DNA of 64,000 bases from Methylomonas koyamae. Lineage in GTDB: Bacteria > Pseudomonadota > Gammaproteobacteria > Methylococcales > Methylomonadaceae. Both the position numbers and the translations under genes were made by a program. A model generated the notes under the pieces. The model had not been told where the DNA came from. It saw nothing but the letters and a program-made list of their open reading frames with translations, and searched no databases. How positions within the stretch are numbered: position 1 is the stretch's first letter; every line of letters starts with the position of its first letter. Location: positions 1,116,001-1,180,000 of the forward strand of contig NZ_AP019777.1 in NCBI RefSeq assembly GCF_019669905.1. The letters run 5' to 3'. Below are positions 1 to 9,127 of the stretch, in pieces.

Positions 1-1
1 A

Positions 2-259
2 GCGCAGGCCTTATTCGAAACCCTGGGGGAGAAATTTAAAGCGGCCGGCATTGATAAAGGCGAACTCAGGGTTAAGCGCACCCGCACCCACTGTTTCGCC
101 ACCTGCAAATCCGGCCCCATCCTATGCGTGCAACCCGATGGTATCTGGTATTACAACGTCAATGAAACCAATTTACAGCGCATCATTGATGAGCATTTGG
201 TGGGCGGTCGACCTGTCGAAGAGCTGATTTATCATCAAAGTACTTGCTCGGTTCCATAG
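2..259 (+). CDS. [2Fe-2S] ferredoxin-like protein, C-terminal part
   Basis: This reading frame is open from the window edge to a TAG at 257-259, so the start lies outside the window. The 85 visible residues contain spaced cysteines (HCFATCKSGPILC) followed by GIWYYNV and EHLVGGRPVEEL. That is the pattern of the thioredoxin-fold (2Fe-2S) ferredoxin family, in which the C-terminal part carries cluster ligands and a G-x-WY motif. It probably acts as a small cytoplasmic electron carrier. It overlaps the region just before cysG, and the two may be cotranscribed, which would fit supply of reducing power or iron-sulfur chemistry in siroheme or sulfite metabolism. The family call is from motif memory. 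The partner is inferred. Confidence 0.7.
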   Translation, partial: AQALFETLGEKFKAAGIDKGELRVKRTRTHCFATCKSGPILCVQPDGIWYYNVNETNLQRIIDEHLVGGRPVEELIYHQSTCSVP

Positions 260-276
260 CAGTAAAACAAAGCGTT

Positions 277-1665
277 ATGGATTATTTTCCTCTTTTCTTA
301 AAAGTTAAAGACCAAACGTGTTTGGTGGTAGGCGCTGGCGAAATTGCGGCGCGAAAAATTGAATTACTGCTCCGGGCTGGAGCCAACATCGTCGTTGTTG
401 CTATGGAAATTGGTGGCGCGGTAGCCGCTATGCAACAGTCAAATCAAATCGTTATCCGTCAAAAAGCATTTACGCATGAGGATATCGACGGCATGGGACT
501 CGTGGTTTCCGCTACCAATTGCCGCTCCACGAATGTAGAGATCTCCAAGTTGGCGAATCAGCGGAAAATCCCCGTTAATGTGGTTGATGATCCGGCGTTA
601 TGTTCCTTTATATTCCCGGCCATTATTGATCGTTCGCCCCTACTTATCGCCATATCCTCAAGTGGTGTATCTCCCGTATTAACGCGACTTTTACGGGCTA
701 GGGTGGAAAGTGCCATTCCGGCATCGTTTGGCCTGTTGGTGCAATTGGCTGAAAAATTCAAATTATTGGTCAAACAACGCATTCCACAACCGAGTCTGCG
801 TAGAGTTTTCTGGGAAAAGATTTTACAAGGGCCAGTGACTGAATTAGTTTTTGTAGGCAAGCAGAACGAAGCGGAAGAACTGCTGCGGTCGCAACTGCAG
901 CAGGCTGACCCTACAGCAAATCAGGGTGAAGTGTATTTAATAGGTGCCGGTCCTGGCGACCCCGATTTATTAACGTTTAAAGCCTTGCGTCTGCTGCAGC
1001 AGGCAGACGTTATTGTTTATGACAGGCTGGTTTCTATAGAAGTGCTCGATATGGCCCGACGGGACGCCGAGAAAATCTATGTCGGCAAACAGAGGGATAA
1101 CCATAGCCTACCGCAGGAGTCGATTAATCAACTGTTAATTGATTTAGCCCTGGCCGGCAAACGGGTAGCCCGATTAAAGGGGGGCGATCCTTTTATCTTT
1201 GGTCGTGGGGGTGAAGAAATCGAGTCCTTTATACAACTAGGGATCAGCTTTCAGGTTGTGCCTGGCATTACTGCGGCGGCAGGCTGTGCAGCCTATGCGG
1301 GCATTCCGCTGACCCATCGCGATCATGCTCAATCCTGCACATTTGTCACCGGCCACTTAAAAGACGGCAGTATCAATCTCGACTGGCAGCAATTATCTCG
1401 TCCCAATCAAACCATTGTGATTTATATGGGACTGGCTGGATTGGCAACCATCTGCCGATCGCTGATCGAGTACGGTTGTCCGGCCAATCACCCCATTGCC
1501 GTCATTCAGGAAGGCACGACCCGAAACCAGCGGGTTTTAACCGGAACACTAGCGGATATGCCCAGTCGCGTGGAACAGGCCGAGATGACGCCGCCGACGC
1601 TGATTATTGTCGGTTCGGTAGTTACACTCCATCAACAATTGGACTGGTTTCAGATGAACTTATAA
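277..1665 (+). CDS. cysG: Siroheme synthase CysG
   Basis: This is a 462-residue trifunctional cytoplasmic enzyme that makes siroheme from uroporphyrinogen III. The N-terminal third has the Rossmann motif VVGAGEIAARK of the precorrin-2 dehydrogenase/ferrochelatase half. The C-terminal half starts near residue 215 with VYLIGAGPGDPDLLT and contains GDPFIFGRGGEE, the hallmarks of SAM-dependent uroporphyrinogen III methyltransferase. The length matches full CysG. I chose the ATG at 277 because the family starts with M-D-Y-F-P-L-F; an upstream TTG at 244 would add 11 residues that overlap the preceding gene. Siroheme serves sulfite and nitrite reductases. The gene may be chromosomal DNA flanking the mobile element or cargo; the sequence does not decide this. 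Confidence 0.93.
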   Translation: MDYFPLFLKVKDQTCLVVGAGEIAARKIELLLRAGANIVVVAMEIGGAVAAMQQSNQIVIRQKAFTHEDIDGMGLVVSATNCRSTNVEISKLANQRKIPVNVVDDPALCSFIFPAIIDRSPLLIAISSSGVSPVLTRLLRARVESAIPASFGLLVQLAEKFKLLVKQRIPQPSLRRVFWEKILQGPVTELVFVGKQNEAEELLRSQLQQADPTANQGEVYLIGAGPGDPDLLTFKALRLLQQADVIVYDRLVSIEVLDMARRDAEKIYVGKQRDNHSLPQESINQLLIDLALAGKRVARLKGGDPFIFGRGGEEIESFIQLGISFQVVPGITAAAGCAAYAGIPLTHRDHAQSCTFVTGHLKDGSINLDWQQLSRPNQTIVIYMGLAGLATICRSLIEYGCPANHPIAVIQEGTTRNQRVLTGTLADMPSRVEQAEMTPPTLIIVGSVVTLHQQLDWFQMNL

Positions 1666-2168
1666 ACGCCAGCTCTTTGCATTGATTATCTTTGGGAGGC
1701 TATCAAATTTTGAATTGATCGGTGGTTTAGCTTGAAATAAGCGCAAGAGCGAGAGCGTTCGTCATTACTAATCCTTACCTTCGAGGAACGGCAAAATAGG
1801 CAATATGTTGATACTGAGTGTCAGAATAAGCTTATGAAGCAGACATCCGGTAGAAAAACCTTGATGGTCCGGTTATGGCCGGGTCGAGCCAAAGAGAATG
1901 CAAAGTTGCTTGCCGAAATGCTGCCATTCGCTGAACTTAGGAATGGAAAATTTCGTCAGCATCCTCGGTGCCCGGTATTGGCCTTGACTGCCACGAGTAA
2001 ACCTCCCCAGAAGTCAGAGCAGTGCTTAGCTTCTGATTCTGGGTAGGTGTGGGTTTTATATCATTTTTCGCAGTCGTATCGACACCGCCTCAGGCGAGTC
2101 GCTAGTTCAACTTCGCTGATCCTACGTTTGCCTAGGGGGCCGAGGAATCGTTTCTGTGCCAATACCTT
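1666..2168. other. Gene-poor interval between cysG and radC
   Basis: About 500 bases separate cysG from the radC remnant. I see no convincing gene, tRNA or terminator. An open frame at 1834-2046 is best explained as read-through of the dispersed repeat copy at 1905-1996. A short inverted repeat (CGCCT-ca-GGCG) lies near 2086-2096. The change from cysG to element genes suggests that an element boundary or an old rearrangement lies in this interval, but I see no attachment-site duplication. Confidence 0.5.
1905..1996 (+). repeat. Dispersed repeat, left copy
   Basis: A stretch of about 92 bases is closely matched, in reverse complement, by 62008-62097. Shared blocks include GCTTGCCGAAA, GCTGCCATTCGCTGAACTTA and GAAAATTTCG, followed by a more diverged GC-rich tail that ends in CGAG. 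It is intergenic in both places and does not encode a convincing protein. The two copies face opposite ways and lie near the two ends of the window. It looks like a chromosomal dispersed repeat family rather than an insertion sequence, because no transposase or terminal repeats are present. Confidence 0.75.
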
Positions 2169-2565
2169 TTATAGCAATCCATGCTCCGCGAATGAATACA
2201 CGTTTTCGCCGACGATGAAGTGATCAAGTACGCGAACGTCAATCAAGGCCAAAGCCTCTTTGAGTTTCACCGTAATCACGCGGTCGGCCTGACTGGGGTC
2301 ACTAATCCCTGATGGGTGATTGTGCGCCATAATCAAAGCCGCCGCATTATGGTGCAGCGAGGCCTTGACCACTTCGCGTGGATACACGCTAGCGCCATCG
2401 ATCGTACCTCGGAATAATTCATCGCAAGCGATGACGCGGTGTTGATTGTCCAAAAACAAACACAGAAATACTTCGTGCTCGTAAGGCGCCAATTTCAACT
2501 TGATACAGTCCTTAGCCTTGTCTGGACTGGTCAAGGCTTCGCCTCGACTGAAGTTACGGTTGTAG
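2169..2565 (-). pseudogene. radC: radC-like gene, 3' part (split by IS21)
   Basis: This is the C-terminal part of a JAB/MPN-domain protein of the RadC family, as carried by many conjugative elements. The metal-binding region [15 protein letters not shown] is present near the middle, and the protein ends FAEHGLL. The N-terminal part lies at 5177-5262 on the other side of an IS21-family element. Joining the halves at the shared 9-bp duplication CGGTTGTAG (2557-2565 and 5177-5185) restores one frame of 157 residues that reads through the junction as [15 protein letters not shown]. The family role is uncertain, and RadC is not proven to be a DNA repair protein. An internal start could still make a shortened protein of about 121 residues. 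Confidence 0.93.
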
Positions 2566-2711
2566 TGTTGGCGCCGGGCGAAAATTGACCAACCGTACCG
2601 GTTGAAATTTGACTAGGGGCGGGGCCGGTTTTTGGAGTCGCCGGCTGTGGATAAGTGTAAAGGAATCGGATAGCAATCGGTAGCTTTGCCATCCGATTCC
2701 CATCAGGATTT

Positions 2712-3527
2712 TTAGAACGGATTCTCCTCGTACAAGATATCTTCCGGTGTTTTGCCGCTATGTTTGGCTTTCTCTCTGGCCTGTATGCGCGCCTTGGCTT
2801 CTTCAGAGCTTTGCCGGAAGCGGTAGGATTCATTGCCTGTTTCGATGATGTAGCAATGGTGTGTCAGCCGATCCAGTAACGCGGTAGTCATTTTGGCATC
2901 GTTGAACACACTGGACCATTCGGTAAAGGTCAAATTGGTGGTGATGACCACGCTGGTCCGCTCGTACAGTTTCGATAGCAAATGAAACAGCAAGGCGCCA
3001 CCGTCCTTGGAAAATGGCAGGTAGCCCAGTTCATCCAGAATGACCAAATCGACTTGCATCAAGCGATAGGCCAATTTGCCTTGGTTGCCGGCGGCTTTTT
3101 CCCGTTCCAGTTGCGTGATGAGATCGATGGTGGAATAGAAGCGGACTCGCTTACCTTGGTCAGTAATGGCTTTGACGCCCAAAGCCGTGGCCAAATGGGT
3201 TTTGCCGGTACCGGTGCCGCCCACCAATACCACGTTATGCGCGGCATCGATAAAGGCGCCGCCCGCCAGTTGTTCGACTAAGGCGCGATCGGCCTTGGCC
3301 TGCTCAAAGTCGAAGCCGGCCAAGTCGCGATGCACCGGAAAACGCGCACTCTGAAGTTGGTAGCGAATGGAACGAATATGCCGATCCTCGATTTCCGCTT
3401 TCAGCAAATGCCAGATCAGCCATTCCGATGATTGTAAGACCGCACCGCGTTCGCTGGCGACTTCGGCATAAGCGGATGCCATGCCGAAGAGTTTGAGTGA
3501 TTTCAATTCCGCTTCAAGATCACGCAT
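2712..3527 (-). CDS. istB: IstB, ATP-binding transposition helper
   Basis: IstB is the AAA+ partner of the IS21 transposase and selects the target site. The 271-residue protein has a Walker A motif [11 protein letters not shown] near residue 105 and a Walker B motif [13 protein letters not shown] chose the ATG at 3527 ([11 protein letters not shown]) because it matches the family N-terminus. It overlaps the 3' end of istA by 8 bases and has a GAGGAGAGG ribosome site just upstream, which points to translational coupling. No damage is visible, so the element may still be mobile. Confidence 0.93.
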   Translation of the reverse strand: MRDLEAELKSLKLFGMASAYAEVASERGAVLQSSEWLIWHLLKAEIEDRHIRSIRYQLQSARFPVHRDLAGFDFEQAKADRALVEQLAGGAFIDAAHNVVLVGGTGTGKTHLATALGVKAITDQGKRVRFYSTIDLITQLEREKAAGNQGKLAYRLMQVDLVILDELGYLPFSKDGGALLFHLLSKLYERTSVVITTNLTFTEWSSVFNDAKMTTALLDRLTHHCYIIETGNESYRFRQSSEEAKARIQAREKAKHSGKTPEDILYEENPF

Positions 3528-5070
3528 CGCCCCTCTCCTCATTAACCAGAGCGATATCGAACGCTTCGCGCAATTGCTCATACCGAGCGGTATCGGCGAT
3601 GGGCGCATCCTTGAGCTGTAAGGCATCCGGCGCGACCACAGTCTGCGGTTCGGCGACTGGTTGAGCCCCGCCGACAAGCGTAGACACGAGATGTTTAACC
3701 TGCTCGATGCTGACCACCCCGGCTGCCAGCAAAGATTCCACTGCCACCAACACGGCATCGAGTCCCTGTCGGGGTACGCAGGCCAGCAGGTCGGCCATGA
3801 TCCGATCACCGCCAGGGCGCTTGCTTAACGCGCGTTTCAACGACAGCAGCGCGTTTGGCATTTCGGTAAAGGGGGCGCCATTACGTAACGCACCGGGCTT
3901 GCGTTCCAATAACGGTAAATAGTGTTGCCAGTCATAGCTGACCTGATCGCGATCCAGCAGCCGCACATGGCTGGCAATCCAGGCATCATCCCCATAAAGA
4001 TCGAGCCGATCCGAATACAGGCGCACACTGATCCGTCGGTTGGCCCAACGGCAAGGCACCGAATAGCGGTTGCGCTTCACCGTGACCAGGCAGGTGCTGG
4101 ATACACGGGCTAAAAACTCAATGTAACTGTCGAACACGCCGGGCATGGGCATTAACGCAGGCTGTTCCAGCTCAAGCGCTTCTTGGAGTGTCATCTCCTG
4201 GCGTTCCGGCCAAGATAGTTCCGTCCACAGTTGTCGGCAACGCGCTTCCAACCAGTCATTTAACTCGGTAAAGCTGGCAAAGCATTGTTGACGGGCATCC
4301 AGCCAGAGCCGGCGCCGACTGTCCTGGACGTTCTTCTCGACGATGCCTTTTTCCCAACCGGACGCCACATTACAGAAATCGGGATCGAACAGATAATAAG
4401 CCGTCATCGCTGCAAACCGGGTGTTGACGATACGTTCCTTGCCTTTCTGCACCTTGTCGACCGCCGTTTTCATGTTGTCGTATATCCCGCGCAACGGCAC
4501 CCCACCAAAGGCCTGAAACGCACGGCGATGGGCGTCGAACAGCATCTCATGACTCTGGCTTGGATAGGCGGACAACAAAAACGCTCGGCTGGCACACAGC
4601 TTGGTATGCGCAACAAGCAAACGCCGATAAACGCCGCCCACGACCAGCGACTCTTCACTCCAGTCGAATTGAAAGGCTTCGCCCCAACGGAACTTCAGCG
4701 GCACAAAGGCGTGTTTGCCGGCATCGCTACTCGCGTCTTGGCGCCAGGCGCGGATGTAATCGGTGAGTTGCGTATAACCGCCGTCATAGCCGGCTTTTTG
4801 TAACTCTTCCAGCAACTTCAAAGCGGTCCGTCGTTCCCGCTTAGGACGATAGCCATCGGCGATCAGTGCTCGTTTGAGCTGATCTTCAAACGGGGATAGC
4901 TTGGTCGGCTGTGGACAGCGTTTATATTTTGGGTCGGTCTCGCCGGGCATTCGCAACCACCTTTTGACGGTGTTGCGAGACAGGCTGGTTCGCCTGGCAA
5001 TCTCGTTGATGGATAACTTGTCGCGGAAATACATCCGCCTGATTTTTGAAAATAAGATCACGGTCATCAC
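3520..5070 (-). CDS. istA: IstA, IS21-family transposase
   Basis: This 516-residue DDE transposase is full length for IS21. The N-terminus carries a helix-turn-helix ([19 protein letters not shown], residues about 21-40). The catalytic residues are visible as [18 protein letters not shown] and [12 protein letters not shown] (D, D and E). The C-terminal region ends in a variable tail before the overlap with istB. It cuts and joins the element ends together with IstB. The start at 5070 gives the usual N-terminus; it may instead start one codon later, since the protein begins M-M. Confidence 0.94.
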   Translation of the reverse strand: MMTVILFSKIRRMYFRDKLSINEIARRTSLSRNTVKRWLRMPGETDPKYKRCPQPTKLSPFEDQLKRALIADGYRPKRERRTALKLLEELQKAGYDGGYTQLTDYIRAWRQDASSDAGKHAFVPLKFRWGEAFQFDWSEESLVVGGVYRRLLVAHTKLCASRAFLLSAYPSQSHEMLFDAHRRAFQAFGGVPLRGIYDNMKTAVDKVQKGKERIVNTRFAAMTAYYLFDPDFCNVASGWEKGIVEKNVQDSRRRLWLDARQQCFASFTELNDWLEARCRQLWTELSWPERQEMTLQEALELEQPALMPMPGVFDSYIEFLARVSSTCLVTVKRNRYSVPCRWANRRISVRLYSDRLDLYGDDAWIASHVRLLDRDQVSYDWQHYLPLLERKPGALRNGAPFTEMPNALLSLKRALSKRPGGDRIMADLLACVPRQGLDAVLVAVESLLAAGVVSIEQVKHLVSTLVGGAQPVAEPQTVVAPDALQLKDAPIADTARYEQLREAFDIALVNEERGDA

Positions 5071-5176
5071 CCTCTAAGCTCCTGTCTAAATTTTGGACAG
5101 GACAGGTTAATAACCCTGGTCAATTTTCAGCCGGAATTCGGCCTCTTACATGGTCAATTTTCAACCGGCGTCAACA

Positions 5177-5262
5177 CGGTTGTAGATCTGAATGGCCTCC
5201 AAGATGACATCCTGTTCATCGGCCATACGGTAACGATTATTGGTTCCTCGAATGTATAACAT
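5177..5262 (-). pseudogene. radC: radC-like gene, 5' part (split by IS21)
   Basis: This short piece encodes MLYIRGTNNRYRMADEQDVI and eight further residues, the N-terminus of the element-type RadC family. It is cut after the 86th base by the IS21-family element and runs into a stop codon inside the element. The ATG at 5262 is preceded by GGGAG at good spacing. Removing the element and one copy of the 9-bp duplication joins it in frame with 2169-2556. A structured leader lies just upstream at 5290-5332. Confidence 0.9.
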
Positions 5263-5289
5263 GGGCTTTCTCCCGAAATCTTAAAAATT

Positions 5290-5332
5290 GGAGAAAGCCG
5301 CCCCTTCCGGGGTAGACTTTCTCCGGAAGGGT
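5290..5332 (-). promoter_or_regulatory. Structured leader RNA of radC (copy 1)
   Basis: This is the clearest member of a leader family found before 13 genes in this block. Read on the minus strand, CCGGAAGGGT (as its complement at 5323-5332) pairs with 5301-5310, and 5317-5324 pairs with 5290-5297. The two helices interleave, so the fold is an H-type pseudoknot. It lies 28 bases upstream of the radC start. The genomic setting matches the radC RNA motif described by comparative genomics in conjugative elements; the identity with that family is inferred. Confidence 0.7.
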
Positions 5333-5413
5333 TGTCAAAAAAATTCAAAGCGTCGTCAGCGATGCCTGCAAACGTTGACCGTCGGCAGCGCAATTTCGCG
5401 AAAGACGCTTAAG

Positions 5414-5434
5414 CTGACGCCATTACGGCGTCAG
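5414..5434 (-). other. Intercistronic hairpin between the GHKL gene and radC
   Basis: A perfect 8-bp stem, CTGACGCC with GGCGTCAG around a 5-base loop, lies between the end of the upstream gene at 5533 and the radC leader. No run of U follows on either strand, so it is not a typical terminator. It could be an RNA processing or stability element. Confidence 0.4.
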
Positions 5435-5532
5435 GTGTTTGGAAATACTTGCTTGTTACGTGGTCTCGCCAAAAAACCAGCCAAAAGCCACGTGCTCACT
5501 CAGTCACGGCCGTCGACCCGGTTGGGTTTCGA

Positions 5533-7128
5533 CTACATTTCAGTAACGGTGACGACATCGCCATCCTTGCCAAGCACGATTTGAAAGGTCCTGGAAAACA
5601 AGGCAGGACAACTACCAAATTTCGGCAGCAGTCGTTGCAATGCATCCGCAGGCTTGTCAGCCGTGTTGGCCACCACGAAGTTATGAAAATCCCATTCATC
5701 GGTTTCCTTGGCGGATTCCATGAACGTATCCCATTCGTCGTAGTAGGACGATGCCTGGCAAACCACCAACCCGGATGACTCCCGACTGGGTACGATGAAG
5801 CAATCCTGATCCTCGTCATACACGGCATCCTGATCGATGTCGATGGACTCGCCATTGAGGGTTAACCGGTATTGTTCACAAAAGACCGCCTGACCACTCA
5901 CCCATTGCCCCGCAAAAAAAGCGCGGTGCGTTTCGTTGCCGATGTCCAAGGTGATGGCCGGCGAGTTCAAATCGACCAGGTACGAAAATAGCCAATGCCT
6001 AGCATCCAACCCCGGCCGAAACACCCGATAATCCATGTGCCAAGAGAACATCCAGCGTAGCGCACCGACCTCATCGAGATCATCTAGATCGGCGACTTTG
6101 ACAAGGCCGTTTTCCACATCACTTCGACTGACCGGTTGCGAAACCGCAGCCAAATTCACTCGGCTGCAACCTTCCTTGATTGGATAGTCCTGAATGATCG
6201 CCAATACCTGTTTGGGCAATAACGGCACGTCATTCAGTAAATCCAGACAGCGGTAAGTTTTCAAGGTGTCGTAACCAAGTACAAACTCCTCCACCAATAG
6301 CTGGCTCTTGATCACTTCCAGGCGTTGCCGGGCTTCCCGTTGCAGAACCTGCTTAATCTCGGCAATCACCTGCGCTTCGTCGATCAACTTATCCCGATCC
6401 GGCAACCGTGCGAAAAACCGGCTTGAATCCAAATGGATGACATGACCGGGGTCTCGTTCATGGTGACTGTGATAGACCGGCAAACCTTGCAGATACAGAT
6501 GAAAATACTCTGATTGCCGCAACCAGTCTTCGCTCTGGGACAAGCCATACAGATACAGCTCACCCAGTTCGGTCTCGATGAACGGTAGCGTTGAGTTAGC
6601 CGCTCTCGGCCGATCCAGGCTGACACCGTTAAAGCGCACCTCAATCGGAAATGCTCGCGCCAGGCGACGCAACTGAGATTCAATCCGCTCCGCGTCCGGT
6701 TTAAACTGGGTCAATGTCAAGCAGGTAATGCCTTGCCAGTCGGCGGGTTCGATGACAATCGGTTGAAAGGCCAATAGCTCAGCCGTATACACCGAAAATC
6801 GACCGCCTTTGCTGTCTACGCTGATGGCATCGCAGGCAAAAATGGCCGACAAAAAGCCGATGCCAAACGGATGTTCCCGTTCGATGACATCAATATCCCA
6901 GCCAGACTCAGCCACGGTCAGTAACGATTTCAAACAGGCAATGCCGCAGCCATCGTCACACACCGTCAAGGTTCGAGTGTCTTCAACATACTCGAAGCTG
7001 ACGAATGTGGCGCCGGCGCGGCGGGCATTCTGCATCAGTTCGCCCAGAACCGTGGTGGACTGGGTAAAGCTGAAGCGCAGGTTGTTGATCAGTTTTTCGG
7101 GGTTTACCGATAATTGTGTGGTGTTCAT
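5533..7128 (-). CDS. GHKL (Hsp90-like) ATPase domain protein
   Basis: This 531-residue protein has an N-terminal GHKL ATP-binding fold: the N-box LGELMQNARRAGA, the G1 motif VCDDGCGIA and the G2 region HPFGIGFLSA. The rest is unlike MutL, Hsp90 or histidine kinases and I do not recognise it, although a protein of this kind is common in the conserved region of large conjugative elements. There is no phosphoacceptor domain and no membrane segment. The ATG at 7128 has GAGGAA upstream and is preceded by a structured leader. It is read together with the neighbouring methyltransferase gene. An ATP-driven conformational role in DNA transfer or protection from restriction is a guess. Confidence 0.8.
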   Translation of the reverse strand: MNTTQLSVNPEKLINNLRFSFTQSTTVLGELMQNARRAGATFVSFEYVEDTRTLTVCDDGCGIACLKSLLTVAESGWDIDVIEREHPFGIGFLSAIFACDAISVDSKGGRFSVYTAELLAFQPIVIEPADWQGITCLTLTQFKPDAERIESQLRRLARAFPIEVRFNGVSLDRPRAANSTLPFIETELGELYLYGLSQSEDWLRQSEYFHLYLQGLPVYHSHHERDPGHVIHLDSSRFFARLPDRDKLIDEAQVIAEIKQVLQREARQRLEVIKSQLLVEEFVLGYDTLKTYRCLDLLNDVPLLPKQVLAIIQDYPIKEGCSRVNLAAVSQPVSRSDVENGLVKVADLDDLDEVGALRWMFSWHMDYRVFRPGLDARHWLFSYLVDLNSPAITLDIGNETHRAFFAGQWVSGQAVFCEQYRLTLNGESIDIDQDAVYDEDQDCFIVPSRESSGLVVCQASSYYDEWDTFMESAKETDEWDFHNFVVANTADKPADALQRLLPKFGSCPALFSRTFQIVLGKDGDVVTVTEM

Positions 7129-7149
7129 GTGAGTTCCTCAAAGTAAAAA

Positions 7150-7213
7150 GCCCCGAGGAAATGACACAGTTCGACCCCGACGGGGAGAACGGATCATCTC
7201 CCCGAGGCGGGTG
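7150..7213 (-). promoter_or_regulatory. Structured leader RNA (copy 2)
   Basis: This copy of the leader family precedes the GHKL gene. ACCCG in the RNA can pair with CGGGGT, and a long, partly G-U paired helix forms between 7192-7208 and 7150-7167, crossing the first. The GAGG ribosome site follows it directly. Confidence 0.6.
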
Positions 7214-7248
7214 ATACTGGCTAGGTTAAGTCCCGGTTTAACACCGAT

Positions 7249-9012
7249 TTACGATGCCAAAGCCAGGTCTGTAGTCGATGGCAGGCAGCCCGTCCATTCC
7301 AGCAAGCTGGATTGTGCGTTTTCCAATACCGCATCGGGATCGATACCCCGACTGGCTAGTACCGTGCTCATTGCTTGGGTTAACAGGCCATGGCCTCTTT
7401 CCCGTTCCGACTCCCCGCCGTGCTTGATAGCCCAGAAGGGATCGAATCGGATAGCTCGGCCATCGCATTTGCACTGCTTGTTCACTTCGGTGTGAAACGC
7501 CTTATCGAACGCTTCGGCCTGTTCGAACTGCTGCCAGAAACCTTTCCCAGCTTGCATGTCCACCGGCGGTAACCAGCGGCGCTGGCGGCCGACCCAACGG
7601 TTCATTCGGTCGATCAAGATTTCGCTTTTCGGAAAAAAGTGGATGGTACCGACGCCCGGATAATAGCGAACGTCAAAGTAACTGCCACCGATCCGTTGTC
7701 CGACCCGAAGCGCGTGAAAATGCTGCCGAAACACCGATACCAAACTTACTTCCGCTTCGGTCTTGCCGTCGAGCAAGGCAAATACCTTGTCGAAGTCGGC
7801 CAGCAGCCGTTCCGATTCCCAGTTCAAACCATTCTGGTAAGCACTCGAGCCATGACCCGGCAGAATGAAGCGCGTGGTTTTGATCCGCATACCCAGCGTG
7901 CGATGTTTATCATTGGATTTCCAGCCCATGTAAAACACCGCGTTATCGCTGTAATAGCGGGTGATCAAATCGAATACATCGCATACCATGCTCAGTTGAA
8001 TTTCACCTTGCTGATCGATGATGCCTTGCAAAAAGCCGTAGATATTCGGCACGGTAAATTCCAAGGACTTCACCGTTTCGAAATCCGATTCCAAGCGTTT
8101 TTGCGCCCCCGATGACAAGCGTGATGTGACCTGCGTCGAGCGTAAAATGCTGACCCAGGCCCGATTCTTCAAATCGTGATAGCGTTTAAACAGCGTCCGC
8201 TTCACCGCATCCGAAGACGACTCGTCTTCACTACTGATACCGCCACCGCTCAGTTCGCCGAGAGTTTTACCCAGCATGGCCCGATAACGACTGGCTCGGG
8301 CTTCACTGAATACGGCTTGGCGCGCGGCTTCGACCGCGGCATTGAACATCAGTACCGCATTGTCGATGAAGGCGTTTGGTAAGGCCAACTCGTTGGGCAT
8401 TTGAAACTCACCGGCTAAATCGTCGGCCTCCCGCCTATCCTGGCACAAATCATCCAGAATACAGCCGAGGATGTCCTGCTCAAAGGTTGAAGTTTTCCTC
8501 AACCAGACCAAGGCCACCTCGACCGGTGTTTTGCGTTCGGCATCCTCGCCGGCGAACATTTCTGGCAGATACTCGACCTCGCCGTGCTGCTCGATCAAAC
8601 GCAATAACAGCTGGCGTTCTTTCGAAAACGGATTGCGCACGGTTTCGGCATTGAGAATGGCGACGATTTCACCGTCGAATAAGATCTCCCAAGCCTTCAA
8701 CACGTGCTTGGCCCCGTCGGCAAACGGCGGATTCATGATGATGTGCGAATAGACACTGCCGCTTTGAAACTGCAGAAAATCCATCCCCACCACGGCAAAT
8801 CCTTCATCGCGCAGAACTGCATGTTTGCGGATATCGATTTCAATGCAATCGATCGGCAAACGTTTCCCGTATTGGTAGGGTACTGAACGAAGCAAATGTC
8901 CTTCGCCTGCTGAAGGCTCCAATACCCGAGTGAATTGTTGGTTCTTGAACATCGCCCAGGCTTTACGGCTCAGTGCTTCTGGCGTGGGGTAATATTGATA
9001 AGGGTCTGTCAT
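7249..9012 (-). CDS. DNA methyltransferase-like protein with DUF4942
   Basis: This 587-residue protein has an N-terminal class I SAM-binding fold (LEPSAGEGHLL at about residues 31-41) and the catalytic motif NPPF typical of adenine-N6 methyltransferases near residue 94. The C-terminal region resembles DUF4942, which often follows such a domain in plasmids and conjugative elements. It may methylate the element's DNA to avoid host restriction. I chose the ATG at 9012 (MTDPYQYYPTPEAL) because TTGGAG lies at good spacing; the ATG four codons earlier lies too close to that site. No matching restriction nuclease is next to it, so it is probably a solitary enzyme. Confidence 0.82.
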   Translation of the reverse strand: MTDPYQYYPTPEALSRKAWAMFKNQQFTRVLEPSAGEGHLLRSVPYQYGKRLPIDCIEIDIRKHAVLRDEGFAVVGMDFLQFQSGSVYSHIIMNPPFADGAKHVLKAWEILFDGEIVAILNAETVRNPFSKERQLLLRLIEQHGEVEYLPEMFAGEDAERKTPVEVALVWLRKTSTFEQDILGCILDDLCQDRREADDLAGEFQMPNELALPNAFIDNAVLMFNAAVEAARQAVFSEARASRYRAMLGKTLGELSGGGISSEDESSSDAVKRTLFKRYHDLKNRAWVSILRSTQVTSRLSSGAQKRLESDFETVKSLEFTVPNIYGFLQGIIDQQGEIQLSMVCDVFDLITRYYSDNAVFYMGWKSNDKHRTLGMRIKTTRFILPGHGSSAYQNGLNWESERLLADFDKVFALLDGKTEAEVSLVSVFRQHFHALRVGQRIGGSYFDVRYYPGVGTIHFFPKSEILIDRMNRWVGRQRRWLPPVDMQAGKGFWQQFEQAEAFDKAFHTEVNKQCKCDGRAIRFDPFWAIKHGGESERERGHGLLTQAMSTVLASRGIDPDAVLENAQSSLLEWTGCLPSTTDLALAS

Positions 9013-9028
9013 GGTATTCTCCAAAGAA

Positions 9029-9080
9029 GCCCCTGACGACCGATTTATCCCTGGCGGGATAGAATCATCCCGCAGGGGTA
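9029..9080 (-). promoter_or_regulatory. Structured leader RNA (copy 3)
   Basis: This leader copy precedes the methyltransferase gene. The CCCTG/CAGGG helix is clear, but the second, crossing helix is weaker here than in other copies. It ends just upstream of the TTTGGAGAA ribosome site. Confidence 0.5.
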
Positions 9081-9089
9081 GAGTGAAAG

Positions 9090-9106
9090 ACTCGGTTTAA
9101 CCGAGT
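9090..9106 (-). other. Perfect intercistronic palindrome
   Basis: ACTCGGTT and AACCGAGT form a perfect 8-bp dyad around one base. It lies between the stop of the upstream 165-residue gene and the leader of the methyltransferase gene. It is not followed by a U run. It could be a processing hairpin or an operator. Confidence 0.45.
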
Positions 9107-9127
9107 GTCAAATATGAAAACGGCGCG

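Larger units (their letters stand above)
2566..5176 (-). mobile_element. IS21-family insertion sequence, complete
   Basis: This 2611-bp element is flanked by a 9-bp direct repeat, CGGTTGTAG, at 2557-2565 and 5177-5185. Its ends are imperfect inverted repeats: TGTTGGCGCCGGGCG on the left and, read inward from the right, TGTTGACGCCGGTTG, both followed by AAAATTGACC. Further internal copies of the AATTGACC-type motif occur near both ends (for example 5118-5128), as is usual for the multiple terminal repeats of IS21. It carries the overlapping istA and istB genes, both intact. It has split radC. Duplications of 4-8 bp are usual for the family, so one of the nine shared bases may be chance. Confidence 0.95.

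Noticed and set aside
1834..2046. 70-residue open frame between cysG and radC
   Set aside because: Its middle is the dispersed repeat, which reads in the same way at 62 kb without forming a matching gene, and no ribosome site or family is visible.
2646..2654. DnaA-box match inside the IS21 element
   Set aside because: One isolated match in a transposable element, without other origin features.
4285..4803. 172-residue frame opposite to istA
   Set aside because: It is an antisense shadow of a well supported transposase gene.
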